Assembly: GCA_030737875.1 (NCBI GenBank)
Contig: CM060912.1
Span: forward strand, 875,401,199-875,465,198
From: Allium sativum
Lineage: Eukaryota; Streptophyta; Magnoliopsida; Asparagales; Amaryllidaceae
Direction of reading: 5' to 3'
DNA length: 64,000 nucleotides
A model generated the notes under the pieces. That model had not been told where the DNA came from. It saw only the letters and a program-made list of their open reading frames with translations, and did no database searches. The translations under genes were made by a program, and so were the position numbers. Positions 1 to 13,100 of the stretch are shown here, piece after piece (the first letter of the stretch is position 1; each line of letters opens with the position of its first letter).

Positions 1-113
1 GCACCGACGAAACAACCCCCCCGTTCGAGCCCTGAAGGCATCGAGCGCAACCCCGAGGCAGCGACGCCTTGCCACCTTCAGCCGCCTCCCCGTTCGAACC
101 TCGAGCCCCCTCT
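1..113 (+). other. GC-rich leader segment of the giant LTR, ending at a splice-donor-like site
   Basis: The first 113 bases are strikingly C-rich, then composition drops abruptly to AT-rich at ctctGTAAGTTTT (GT at 114-115). The equivalent place in the minus-strand LTR (30105-30110) reads GTGAGTTTT after a similar GC-rich block. This looks like the end of a 5' leader exon, but no acceptor site or transcript evidence is available. Confidence 0.4.
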
Positions 114-264
114 GTAAGTTTTAAATTGTATTTTATTTTTATTTATTTTATTTTTATTTTATATATAAACTGAGATTTTTTTAAAAAAAAGGTTTAAACT
201 GAAATTTTTAGAAAAGTTAAAACTGTTTTTGTAAAAGAAAAACAGATTTTTGATACAAATAAAA

Positions 265-470
265 ATTGAATTTTTAAGTAAAAGAAAAACTGAATTTTTA
301 AGTAAAGGAAAAACTGATTTTTAGATAAAAGAAAAACTGAATTTTTAAGTAAAGGAAAAACTGAATTTTTAAATAAAAGAAAAACTGAATTTTTAAGTAA
401 AGGAAAAACTGATTTTTAGATAAAAGAAAAACTGAATTTTTAAGTAAAGGAAAAACTGAATTTTATAAAA
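265..470 (+). repeat. Tandem repeat, about 24-bp unit, in giant LTR
   Basis: Roughly eight to ten imperfect copies of a unit reading aagtaaaggaaaaactgaat plus a run of T. Variants alternate aaagg/aaaag and gaattt/gattt, which suggests a two-unit (about 48-bp) higher-order period. Confidence 0.85.
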
Positions 471-520
471 GTTTAAAAACTGATTTTAAAATGATTCATA
501 AACTAAAAGGAGATTAGAAA

Positions 521-785
521 AGTCGAAATAAAAATAGGATTTTTATATGTTGAAAGTCGAAATAAAAATAGGATTTTTATATGTTGAAAGTCGAAATAAA
601 AATAGGATTTTTATATGTTGAAAGTCGAAATAAAAATAGGATTTTTATATGTTGAAAGCCGAAATAAAAATAGGATTTTTATATGTTGAAAGTCGAAATA
701 AAAATAGGATTTTTATATGTTGAAAGTCGAAATAAAAATAGGATTTTTATATATTGAATAGCGAAATAAAAAATTCGATTTTTAT
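521..785 (+). repeat. Tandem repeat, 34-bp unit, in giant LTR
   Basis: The unit starts agtcgaaataaaaatagg and continues with a T-rich half ending atgttgaa. Starts fall at 521, 555, 589, 623, 657, 691 and 725, exactly 34 bp apart and nearly identical, with a degenerate eighth unit. Near-identity implies recent amplification or homogenisation. Confidence 0.93.
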
Positions 786-1796
786 ATATGTAGTGGCTAC
801 GGGCGACGAAGCTGACGAAGATTCGAAAAAGAAGTGCCGTGGAGCTAGGATAGCTATATGTGAGAATTTCTCACCTTTCAAATTTATTTTCTAGTTATAT
901 ATATATACTAGGATGCAGACGGTGCTTAGTAGCACCCGACACAATCGTCCACAGACCATGGACTTGTTTGTTTGACTGTTTGGTTATTGATTGCGATATT
1001 GGTTTGAATGTGGTTTGTGGTGTGAATAATCGAATCGATAAATTGGTTAGGATTAGACGTGCGCCGTTATAAGGCGAAGGAGTAAGGCTAGGTTAGACCC
1101 TTACTCCAAATTTTGTGGTTTGCATAACGAATTGATTTGATTGATGTGTGAATGGCGTGGGCCTTCACTAGACCGGGGATAAGGCTAGGCCTCGTCCCGT
1201 TTCTAGTATCGTGCCGTTATGCCGCAGAAATTTTCTAAAATATGTTAGAAAATAAAAATATCATTTTATTGTGTAAATGAATTGAATAGAAATTCATAGG
1301 TTGAAATAAAATGTTTTATCGTTAAAAATATAATTTTTAACGTGAATGTGAATAAATAAATATTCATTTACAAACCAGACGGTTTGTTTATGTACACTTA
1401 TTTGAATGACATTGATTGGGACGATAAATTTTACACATCGCCCAACTGCACAAATAAAATCTGTGTTTGATTGTTTGAAACCCCACACGGGTGTTGGGAT
1501 GAAATTTGAAGTTCACTCATCCTGATAGATTAAATATGTCGATCGATTGATTGACAGGCTGTTATAAGCGTTGAATATCAATATTTGATGCTTATACAGT
1601 GTAGTGCACTTTGGTTGATGGTTGATTATTTTTCAATGCTATTATACATGTGTTGTATGAAAATCCATATAATTAATTTTATATGGTAATTGATTGGGCC
1701 TCATTCCAATTTGAAAAATAGAATATTTGAAAATAGAAATTTTTGAAGCCGTGTTGATTAGACTGACGCCATTTCGACGTGAACGATATTTATATC

Positions 1797-2395
1797 GATT
1801 TTAAAACGATTTCGAAATGAATTGAATTGAAAACGATTTCGAAATGAATTGAATTTAAAACGATTTCGAAATGAATTGAATTGAAAACGATTTCGAAATG
1901 AATTGAATTGAAAACGATTTCGAAATGAATTGAATTGAAAACGATTTCGAAATGAATTGAATTGAAAACGATTTCGAAATGAATTGAATTTAAAACGATT
2001 TCGAAATGAATTGAATTGAAAACGATTTCGAAATAAATTGAATTGAAAACGATTTCGAAATAAATTGAATTGAAAACGATTTCGAAATGAATTGAATTGA
2101 AAACGATTTCGAAATAAATTGAATTTAAAACGATTTCGAAATGAATTGAATTGAAAACGATTTCGAAATAAATTGAATTGAAAACGATTTCGAAATGAAT
2201 TGAATAGAAAACGATTTCGAAATGAATTGAATTGAAAACGATTTCGAAATGAATTGAATTGAAAACGATTTCGAAATGAATTGAATTGAAAACGATTTCG
2301 AAATGAATTGAATTGAAAACGATTTCGAAATGAATTGAATTGAAAACGATTTCGAAATGAATTGAATTGAAAACGAATTCGAATTGAATTGAAAG
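1797..2395 (+). repeat. Minisatellite, 27-bp unit, about 22 copies
   Basis: The unit is aaaacgatttcgaaatgaat followed by tgaattg. Units are nearly uniform, with scattered g/a and g/t variants. Both halves are A/T words with a self-complementary ttcgaa core. The minus-strand LTR has an array of the same 27-bp period at 28390-28660 with fewer copies. The antisense reading frame stays open through the array only because 27 is a multiple of three. Confidence 0.95.
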
Positions 2396-2570
2396 TGAAT
2401 TGAAAGCGAATTCAAATTGAATTGAAATTTGAATTGAATAGAAATGAATTTTAAAACGAATTTATAAAGAAGAATTCAATTTTGATTTGAATTGAAAAGA
2501 AAGTTGAAATAGCTTTTGAAACGATTTTAAAACTATTTATATAATTCGTTTTAAATAGAAATCGACGAAA

Positions 2571-2571
<1 letters not shown>

Positions 2572-2612
<41 letters not shown>

Positions 2613-2613
2613 A
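2572..2613. repeat. TA dinucleotide microsatellite in giant LTR
   Basis: A run of TA repeats directly upstream of the GC-rich 'gaacgcgccgcgccgcggcag' segment. The same arrangement is found near 28166-28201 in the opposite-strand copy. Confidence 0.9.
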
Positions 2614-3280
2614 TGGCCTGAATAGAACGCGCCGCGCCGCGGCAGTTCGCGAATTTCGACCATTTATTTCAAACGGACGTTACGGGAGATCCGACCGTCG
2701 GATTCTCCTAAAACCGGAACCGTTGGGTTCGTATCGAAAAGAGCTTTCTAATGAATGTTAGAAATTTGAAATCTAACGGTTGGATTTGGAATTATGTCCA
2801 AATCAAATTTGAAAAAGGTCGCTGTAAGTGCAGTTCGAGGGCCATTGTTGGAAATCGGCTGTACGGGCCTTGATAAAATTATTAAAAATAGTAATAATTT
2901 GTGTAAAATCATAAGAAATGATTTGTGAAGATTTGGGATGAAAAACTCCATATTTGAAAAGATAAAAATAGATTTTTATCGAAATGAACTAGTTTGAACT
3001 AGAATTATAATTCTATTTATTTTTAAATAAATAAATTGAATTTGAAATGGTTTTGAAAATAACCAAAATTTCCAATGATTGCATTGGAGTGGATTTGAAT
3101 CGAAATTGTCTTCGGAATATTTCGATGTTGGAATTCGTGATATTACAGGTGTTGTTATGGAAATTTGAAAGATATATATTTGTATCGTTATTTCCAATAC
3201 GACATTTGTTAGTCGTAGAATTCGATATTGAATATAAGCCGATATATTTTCTATTCAGAGCCTTGTATTGAATATCGAAT

Positions 3281-3950
3281 GTGATTTGGGTTTGTCGTGA
3301 ATGGTGTCTTCACTAACACTGTTCTTGAACCCAGTTGAGAAAAGATTAAATCTTTTTATTTAGATTTAATGAAGTGTACCAATTAAATGATATTTAATTG
3401 GAATTGAATTGATATTGATTTTTGGGTTTATCGTGAACAGTGTTTTAAATAACACTTGTTCTTTAACCCGATAATTAATGAATGTGATTTGGGTTTGTCG
3501 TGAATGGTGTCTTCACTAACACTGTTCTTGAACCCAGTTGAGAAAAGATTAAATCTTTTTATTTAGATTTAATGAAGTGTACCAATTAAATGATATTTAA
3601 TTGGAATTGAATTGATATTGATTTTTGGGTTTATCGTGAACAGTGTTTTAAATAACACTTGTTCTTTAACCCGATAATTAATGAATGTGATTTGGGTTTG
3701 TCGTGAATGGTGTCTTCACTAACACTGTTCTTGAACCCAGCTGAGAAAAGATTAAATCTTTTGATTTAGATTTAATGAAGTGTACCAATTAAATGATATT
3801 TAATTGGAATTGAATGGATATTATTTTTGGGTTTATCGTGAACAGTGTTTTAAATAACACTTGTTCTTTAACCCGATAATTAATGGGATGTGACTTTGGG
3901 GTTAATCGTGAACCGTGTTTTAAATGACACTGATTCTTTAACCCAGTCAC
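3281..3950 (+). repeat. Tandem repeat, 203-bp unit, about 3.3 copies
   Basis: The phrase gtgatttgggtttgtcgtga begins at 3281, 3484 and 3687, a constant 203-bp step, and a diverged fourth start follows near 3893. Each unit is built from two related halves of about 100 bp, both with the pattern 'gggtttrtcgtgaa...cactgttctt.aaccc'. The minus-strand LTR keeps only one such half (about 27610-27680), so the array expanded within this copy or its recent ancestors. Confidence 0.9.
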
Positions 3951-5795
3951 AGATTAAAACTAAGTGGAGTTTTAATGAATCTTTAATTAGATTGAAAAGA
4001 TCGAGAATGGAGTATCACCAGTTTTGCTCCAGGCGATAGTTAAATCTTTAATTAGATTTGAATGTGAAATTTAGAAACTAACTGGCGGTTAGCCAAGCAG
4101 AATGGTTTTCTGGATATTGATCTGATGTTGGTTTCGGCCTTCGGGGTTAATATTTGGGGAATTATTCTCTTGATTAATTTACGATTAGTGACTAATGAAT
4201 TGGAATGAGGCGTATGTTGTGTTTGTGTAACACTTATTTAAAATATACGCGAGTTATTCGGAAAGACCGGGTTTATCCCATTCTGAATAACTGATACGAC
4301 GATAAGTCGAAGATGAAGACGATGGTCGAAGACCGGAGGTCTTCACGTCGTTTGGGTAATTACTGATGATCTTGATTGGGCTGTACACCCAAGAAGATGG
4401 AAACAGTTGGTGATCGTCCAGACGTACTTGGAGATCGATGGATATGCGGGGTACTAGGTGCCTCCGGTTTCGTTCAGACCCAGAACGGACTTGTAAATGG
4501 ACTGTGTGTCTGACATCGGATTTCATTCTGTGTGACTGATATCGGTTGCATAGGATGGTTTGCCTGTGTGGCATGCTAAGATGCAAATGATCAAGGCTTC
4601 TGTTGAAAAGCAAAGTCTTGTGGTGATGATCAAAGCACGGCCTTTGTGGCGTAGCTTTGTGTAACGTTTACCTCGCGTGTTTCACACCAGGTATGAACCA
4701 AAAACGGGAGACGGACCTCAGGGAGGACTTGCGTTTCTTTCTAGCTAGAAGTGGCGTTAGTGGTTTTACACGCCCTGACGAGTTTGACTTATGTGGTTGT
4801 TGCGGTTGCGAGGCGCCTCGGTTATATCGGTTTCGGCCGAATGCATTCTGGTCGGCTGACGGACCAGACTTACGCCCCAAAGGGCGGAGAGACGTATTGT
4901 TCAGGCATAATAATCCACATCGGTGGACCGGCCCTGACGATCTAAAGGGTTGATGCGTTCTGATCCTGAGACATGGGCTAGATTGTCTCGAATCGGTTGA
5001 GGACTATCTTTTGCCTCGGTTCATAGATGGAAATCCAATTTCCAAATACGTGACTTTGCGGTTTTAGTTGAAATCCTATATATGGCGACATAGTGGGATG
5101 GGGCGCTCATGCCGCCTATGATTGATACTTATGATTTGAAGTTGTTTTATACACTATGCACTTATTATGGTATCAAATGATTTGTTTTAAACGTATCAAG
5201 CATTCTTTGGCTGTTATAAGGGAAAACCCTATCCTCGACTGCGTTGCATTGTGTGATGGGACCTGGGTCTTATAACAGCTTCATTTTTCTTTATTTAGCA
5301 TTGCGCTGTTGTTTTATGCACTGGTATTCTTGGGAGGAAACCCGTTCCGTGTTATACGGCGTGGTCCCTTGATTTACCTAACTTTAAAATAAAGATTAAC
5401 TGTTTTAGTTCTCACACCAGTCCCACGACTGACCTGGAGTTTATTGTTTTAACCTAAACTCTGGGTGCCCTTATTTTGACACGGGCAGCTAGTAGTTTTG
5501 GTTTTGCAGATTTATATTCACAGGATCCTGGTTTATAGCTGGAACGATATCCGGAAAGCTTTGTATCCGTATATCTCCTTCTAGTTGTGTATTGTATTAT
5601 TTTCCGCTGCCATGTATTTAAATGTAATTTAAATCTCTGATATTTCTGTGTAATATTCATTTATACTCTGTATATTCTTGTAATCTGATGCATTGTTGTA
5701 ATATACAATGAAATGTTCTTTTATATGCATTCTGTTGTGGTTTGTTCTCGAACTATCCGACGCTTTCCTTTACGGGGAAGTTACGGGTCTTTACA

Positions 5796-6959
5796 GAAAT
5801 CCTATTCTAACACACTTCCCAACACTTCTACTTATTTTAGAATCTCTTTAAATAATCACTTATCTTAGTTTTGTTCAAACAAACCCTTTCACATTTAAAA
5901 TATTCATCTCTAGATCTTTATCGTTTGATTTTTTACTTTTATAACCAAGTTCAATCCACTAAGGTTTCCGTTCAATTCCAATTCACATTAATCTCATTTA
6001 AAAGTTTCCTTTAATATAATTTCTTTTCGAAAATAAATCCAAAATCTAACTCATATAAATATGAGTAAACTTATTAAAAATCCTTTTTACTTATAAGCAA
6101 GTCTTACTCAACTAATCTCCTTTATTATCATTTCCAGTTCACCTTGGTTTCTTTCAAACATTATTCACTTTTAAAAGTTAATATTATTCTCTTTATAGAA
6201 ATCTGGATCAGATACATCAAAACAAATTGGTTTCATTTGAAAATGCTATTATATATTCCAATCTTGTCTATTGAGCCTCTTATGAAATCATATTCATATT
6301 ATACTTTAAAATCCGGTTCACAGTTCAACTCCTCGTTAATCGTCTAACATTCTTTACATCCATAGTTAACTTCATTTTTGCCTATAAATAAAATAATTAA
6401 TCTTCCTTAAAAAGGTTATTTTAAAATAATAATTAACTTCTATAATACTTAAGATTCCAATAATAGTTTTCACAAAAACCCATTCTCTTGCAAGTAGTCA
6501 ACTTAGTCATCTCAAACAAGATTACTTTATTAACCATTTCCACTTAGTTATTTCTTTTAAGTTAATAAATTAAATAATTCCATTTAATTTAATTTAATTA
6601 ACACTCTAATTAAATACCTCATTTAATACTTAAATTCAATCTTTAACTATTTAGTTAATCGCTGCCTATTTGTCCCAAAACTCATTAACACGCGAATCTT
6701 GCTTTATGTAATAGTTTTGCAATTTCAAGATGAAAATAATTATTTATATCCTTTAATAAATTTATTTAAAAACAATCTATAAAAATATATTTCCAAAACC
6801 GACCTTTAGTTATAAAACAAATATTATAATTTTCTTTCGATTTATCTACCTGACGGTAAATCAATTTCTATAAAACGGTTCATTTATAGGCCATCTGCCA
6901 ATAATTACCAACCAATATCACCGATTGGTTAATATCAAAACAAGTGTTGAGTTTGGTTT
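5796..6959. other. AT-rich stretch, no gene seen
   Basis: No coding region, terminal motif or clear repeat is visible. It probably contains the diverged 3' part of the minus-strand giant LTR that becomes recognisable from about 6960. I could not fix its boundary. Confidence 0.4.
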
Positions 6960-9900
6960 CAACAATCAACAACCAATCCAATTGACTAACAGTCCATATA
7001 AATAAACAACATATTTGAGGAATTCGGTTGGATCCCTCCAACCTGTCCTTCCCTGCATCACAATGGGTTACTTCAAATTCAATATGATAGTGTATTTGTC
7101 ACGATAATCATAAATAATAATCAACAATCAATTAACAATATCCAATCAAACACCCAATTATTTATTTAATACGTTTGTATTATTACAAAAGTAACCAACA
7201 AGGTAAGTTACCTTGTTTCCAATCTAATTGTTAAAATAACGATTTAATTTGATTAAATTAAACAAATGCTTAATTTAATCAATGAAATATTAAAATATTC
7301 AGCACACATACAAACAGTCATTAAATCATCAACCATTAGCAAACATTGCACACAAATTAAAAAAACGGTTTAAATAAAATATAGTCGGGATAAACTAATT
7401 GAGTTGAACTCACCTTGATTCTCATTCTGTTACTAAAATGGCTTGTTTTAATTAAATTAAACAATCGTCTAATTTAATTAAAACTACCCGCTGCATCCAA
7501 TTATGTCTAACCCAGCTCCATCATAAAGCGCTCGTTGGCATGTTTCCAATGCGGCTGATCCTGTTGACTTTTTGACAATATATGAGAACGCTACAAAGCT
7601 TATACGGTTACCGCTTTGATTTAGATTATTTAAGTCTTAACCAAATCTAATTAATTAGGCGGCATTTTAATTTTTTTTGGGTGCCTGCCATTCAAATCGT
7701 GTATAACCTTGTTTCTACAACTATTATGCACCTATATAAACTTCACTGATCACGTAATACTTTATTGCATTTATAACTTTTCCATCCTTCTTACATGCTA
7801 ATCGAGTTAGGCCCATTATAAATATATATAATGCACTGGTCACGTAATTATAATGGATTAGGATTTTACTAAATCCGGTTAGGTACCATGAAACTACTTA
7901 GACAAGTTATGCTATCAACATAATATTATGAATAACTTAATTAATTATTTAATCCTAATTACTGATAATGTTTTATAATACTAAATACACGGTTCAAACA
8001 TACTACTTGCAGTTGGCTTCTTCTTGCTTACTTTTAATTAATTTAGACGTATTTTAGTTATACATATTAATACTATTTACTAATTATATACTGATTTAAT
8101 TGGCCACATTGTATAAAGTTAGCCATGTTTAACAGTGATTAGGCAAGAATAAAACTCATCATTCTCACCTGTGTTTCCTCGCGTCGAACCCAGATACCCT
8201 TTCACCGTGCACCATCTTCTTTTGTTTTAAACTCCACAGTGCAAAACCGCATGTCCTCTTCTCAGCTCCACTTCATGTTTTACAGACCATACTCCTTTAT
8301 ACTGTTGCTTGCATCGTGTTTCCCCTACCACCGTCCTTTTCATTTCTTCCCACCTGCTACATGGCAAAATACCCCACTTCCCATTTTCTCCACCGTGTAC
8401 CATTTTCTGTCTTTATTTTTCCATTTATCTTTTCGTTTTACTTCTTTACGCCTCACTAATTTTCTCCCTTGCGAAAATGCATGCTCCAATATGTTTAATC
8501 CCCCTGGCCACGTGAAGAACTCCTTCCCTCTATCCATGCAAACAATCCTTACCAACATTCAAGCAGCCCTTCCCTCCTCCTGTGCTACACCTCGCACCAC
8601 ACACGCCTCTACTTAGTCCCCGCCATTATGTTCTCCATCTCATGCTACAGACCAACGCCAAAATGGCAATAACAACTTCTTTCTCAACCTCACAATTCAC
8701 GTTATCACATTCACCACTTCACGTCAGACTTCCGACCCCCGAACTGCCGCTAGTACGCGTACTTCTTTTCCCTCTACTCTCGATCCAAGCTTCGGTTGAA
8801 ATGGAGGATTTAGTTCCAGTGATTTTGGAATTCGATAAATTCTTGAATGAAGCTTTTGTTGCTTGTAGAAGGATGAAATGATGGATTTTCATTGTTTTGG
8901 AGCTGTAGGGATTAAAGAAAGTATTTGTTTTATTATTTCATTGGCTTGTTTCCTTTCTGCTGAGAAAGGAAGATGAAGACTGTCTGGGTATATATAGGAA
9001 AAGGAGTGTGGCGAGCAAGTTATTGGAAAAATCATATTTTAATTGGTGGCGTGATGGGCACGGTAAGAAAGTGTGGTAGGCAAGAAAACAAAAGTGTGGC
9101 GTGCAAGGAAATGGACAATTGAAGTTTGGGGATCAAGGAATGTACAATGGCGATGGGCATGTGCTGCATGAAACATATATTTGATACAAATGCCATGAGT
9201 GTAGGCGTTAATTTTGTTTATCCCATTTTATATATTTTTGAAATTTACTTTATCTCTTTTGTATACGGTATGGTTCTTTTACGTGGTTGTTTTATTCTAG
9301 TTTGATACGGTATCGTTGTATTACATTGACTGCTAAAAATCGCACCGAGATACACAAACTTCAAAGATTACGAAATTGTATGTCATGGTATAATTTGACG
9401 TTACAGTCCCAATGAGACCAGTTCCGTTGAAAACGGACTCCGTTTACAACAATTGCGTGCTTTAATTCAAGTTATAATCATCGGTTCACCCTTAAATTCC
9501 ACTTACTAATAAAACAACTCCTTTTGGATCCAAACTGGAAATATAGTAATAACTAATTGTACGCATTCCAATAAAATCCGTTTCATCGGAAACGGAGCTC
9601 GTTTGAAAAGAAAACTATATTTTAAGGCCTATATACAGTCGATAGAATAGAATTAAATTTAAAACAATTCTATTTAAAATAAGAATAAGTTATTATTATC
9701 GTATATATCCAAACGGAATAACCAATATATATTTTAACTCCATATTCAGAAATTCGGTTCAAAATGATATCAAAATATATAGAAATTCCTTTATATTTAT
9801 TTAATAAACGCTATCGTTTATTAACGAAATTCCATAGCAACTATTTGAAAATTTGAATTGGACATAACTTGAAATCTATAAGCCGAAATCTCAATTTTTC

Positions 9901-10182
9901 TCTCATATTAGAAAATTATAATCAAATCGATTCGAGCGTTTCTTATTTCATGGAATTTCGATTTATATCGGATCCTGTACATTCAATTAAATTTCGAAAT
10001 TCAATATTGTGAACTACCGCGTCGTTTCGAGCTCGCTTTAATTATATTATATATATATATATATATTCAAACTCCATTTATATAATAATTTTGATATAAA
10101 ATCCATTATATTTCCAATATAATATATAAAACAGATTTAAATATTCCAATTTAATTGATAGGAAAATCCGGGATGTTGCACA
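6960..10182 (-). mobile_element. Giant-LTR family, diverged partial copy 1
   Basis: The minus-strand start reads TGTGCAACATCCCGG, matching TGTAACAACCCGG of the 25555-31485 LTR, and ends at plus position 10182. Moving left there is the 'gaactaccgcg...gagctcg' U3 motif (about 10010), a TATA-type box near 8990, and a gene-like leader (8230-8890). About 6960-7020 resembles the 'ggtttcaacaatcaa' part of the full LTR at 29123. The segment from 7017 rightwards matches 10235 rightwards (same 'gttggatccctccaacct' phrase), so two copies lie head to tail. No gag or pol is present. ORFs of 70-125 codons here are antisense to the LTR and have no recognisable content. Confidence 0.65.
8986..8998 (-). promoter_or_regulatory. 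TATA box of giant-LTR copy 1
   Basis: The minus strand reads CCTATATATACCC, followed within about 100 bp by a leader homologous to that behind the TATA box at 62720 (shared 'caagaattt...ccaa' phrases). It is positioned as the LTR promoter. Confidence 0.6.
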
Positions 10183-13100
10183 TCCAATCATATGGGTTAA
10201 ACAATTCATATATTTGTAATATGAAAATAAATAATAATTTTGAGGAATCTTGTTGGATCCCTCCAACCTATTCTTCCCTATATCCAAATAAGTTACTCAA
10301 TTATAAAACCATCCATTCAATATGACAATATATTGTTTGCAATAATAAACACGAACAATCAACTCAACCGATAACGGTCAACTAACAATAATACAAGCAA
10401 CCAGTTAAATTTAATACATTCATATTTTTATAAACATAACCAACAAGGTAAGTTACCTCATTTGGAAATAATCGTTAAAAATAACAATTAGATTTTATTT
10501 AAATTAAACGAATGTTTAATTTAAATCAGTTATAAAAATATTCAGTATATAGGCAAACAACCATCAAATCATTCAACAACTAGCAACAAAGCACACAAAT
10601 AATAAACCCGACTTATATAAAATATAAGTGGGATAACTGAGTGAGTTTAACTCACCTTGATTCCATTCTGTCAGAACATATTATTTTAATTAAATTGAAC
10701 AAGCATTTAATTTAATTAAAATTCACAGATGCGCCCATCTCCATCCAAATCAGCTCCATAATATTACATCTGTCTATATGATCCCAATGTCCTTTGGTTT
10801 GTCCCATTCTTTGACTATATGACACGGCTGTAACTTTAATAGGGTCTTCACTCTAGAAAATTAATATTATTAAACTTAAATAATAACTTATTAATTTATT
10901 TCCTATTTATGGTCATTTGGCACAATCGAAACGTTTTGGTCATGTTATACTTAATTTGCACCTTTCTAATTTAGACTAGGCATTTTCGAAACCCCCTAGG
11001 TGGTCACGTGTGTTAATATATCACGTTTGGTTTGCCCCAGGTCCCCACCTTATACCCATATACATTGTAGATTATATCCTAGGTAACATGTCATACATAT
11101 TAGTGCAACATAATTAGCATGTTTAACTTCTTCTAGGCAACTTTTTCATGATATATACCAAATATATATTAATTAATTACTTTATTATGCTTAAAACAGG
11201 CGGCGACCCTTATTTTCGTTTTACATTATCCGAATTCTCTTAATAAAATGCATGCCCCACTTCCCTTCTTCTCACAGTATTTGTTCACATTTCAGCTTCC
11301 TTTGTTAAAAAAACTCCTGCATCGAACCCATCCCACGCATTCTCTCTTCCATTTGCTCCCTTTATTTACTGTTGCCTCCAAAATAATCTTCACGCTTTCG
11401 TACTGCTTTATTCTCGTGCATCGTTCACCATGGATGCAACACACACGACAGTTTCCATGCCCTATCATGATTTAAATCCAGAATTTAATAAATTTTAAAA
11501 TCTGTTTATTAGTTAATTAGAGGTATTGTGTATTAGACATACATGCCTACCACGTCGTTCTCATTCCTTCATCCCATAAACACATGATACAAGCTTCAGA
11601 CCCACATATGCATCATCGAACAAATTGTCGCACCCCATACAGATCATTGGAGCTCCGCCCGCCTCCATAGTTCGAACGCTGCCATAAGTAGTTTGCTCTC
11701 TGACATCACCAGGAATGACCGCCCCACTTGAAGTCGTTCAGATGATAAACTCCCCCACCCTCTCACAAGTAGCATCGCTTTCTTTTGTAGAAACAGATTT
11801 GTTTTAATACGTGATTTCGGTTTTTTCTTATTTTGAGAGAGGTTTTGGTTTTAATCGTTTTGGGAAGGAAAGTTTTGCTTTCTTTTTATAATGAGCTCTC
11901 GATGTAAATTAGAAAGAGCTACTTCGTTTGATTATTTTGCAAAAAAAGGAAGAGGTACAAAGCCTTGTATTTATATACAGAGGAGCCTTGGAAGCCAAGT
12001 AGTAGGATAGTAAGTATGCAGCAAATGATAGGATAGCACAAACATGTGATTGTGACGATGTTGTAATGCATATGCATTGGAAAAAATGGGTTGGCAATAT
12101 AGGTCATATAGGGTGTATGTTGGTGTATTATATAAAATGGGAAAGAATTTATTAATATAATAATATAACGAAACTTCGTCGTGAAGTATCGTGTTAAAAC
12201 CGACTACGTACGATGCCCAAACGAGATGAAACTCCTAATCCTAGCAAAAAAAAAAAAAAAAATCCGTACCCGATGGGACAAGTTTCGTCAAATTCCGAGG
12301 TCATTTATGAAAAGTCCTTTATAAATCACAAGCTAAAAATCAGGCGTTTAAATTTCCTACGATCACAGAATATATCCAATCAATCCGAAACTTTGAAATT
12401 CTACTAGATCTTTTCCTTACAGATCCAATGAAATTTGTTTCGTTAAAATCGGAGTTTGTTTGGTCAGTCGTTTATTCCTTTAAAGTTGCCCCTTTCAAAT
12501 AATATAAATGATTAAATAAAAATAGAGACGTTTATCATCGCCACGATCAAATAGTAAGTTCGATTGACACGAAAATCAAAATCTTATAATAATTAATTAA
12601 TATGAATCCAACGGCACAAGTTTCATCGCATTCCAAGACTGTTCCCGGTACACTATTTTTATATGCCAAACAACACTATTTTGGACACCAAAATACCCTA
12701 TGTCCAAAAATAACAAACTGCATGCATACACCGGCACTAATCGTCAATACAAACTCAACAGAATTGGTTTCATGGCTTAATTCAATAGTCTACTCGAGTT
12801 ACGCACAAACACCCTTCTATTAAATTAAATTAATTTAATTACGCGTTATATAAAAGACTGAGCGTTTACGGCTGTCGTTGTCACATACGACATCGGTTTG
12901 CCACAAAATTTAATATCATACAATAATTTAATGTTATAATTCCAATGTAACTAATTTCATCGAAAATGGAGACCGTTTGCCAAAATCGTTATTTCAACGC
13001 TTATATAGTATAAATAAAATATTATATAAATCCTAAAATAATCGAATTAAATAATAATAAATTATTATTATCGTAAATACCCACTGGAAACATTATATAG

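Larger units (their letters stand above)
1..5795 (+). mobile_element. Giant LTR (solo LTR or 3' LTR), 5' end outside window
   Basis: This is the same sequence family as the minus-strand LTR at 25555-31485, read in the opposite direction. Matches seen by eye include the stretch near 5440-5520 against 25885-25945, the TA-rich block and gcc-rich 'cggcagttcgcg' motif near 2620-2660 against 28130-28170, and 1380-1500 against 29120-29230. It ends in ttaca at 5795. No tRNA-Met primer site follows, so it is a solo LTR or the 3' LTR of an element lying to the left. The U3 part (about 1.2 kb in the other copy) lies before base 1. It carries at least four tandem-repeat blocks, annotated separately. No coding capacity is credible; long ORFs in it are repeat shadows or antisense. 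Confidence 0.82.

Noticed and set aside
521..785. Regular repeats resembling a CRISPR array
   Set aside because: Units are contiguous tandem repeats without variable spacers, in plant DNA inside an LTR.
2125..2415. 96-codon minus-strand ORF with FSIQFISKS repeats
   Set aside because: It is the antisense of the 27-bp minisatellite; the frame stays open because the period is a multiple of three.
4657..4953. 98-codon plus ORF with several overlapping open frames on both strands
   Set aside because: Locally GC-richer part of the giant LTR; several overlapping open frames and no domain make coding unlikely.
8239..8881. 125- and 99-codon plus-strand ORFs
   Set aside because: They lie antisense in the leader of giant-LTR copy 1 and have no recognisable content; the TATA box and leader homology argue that the minus strand is the transcribed one.
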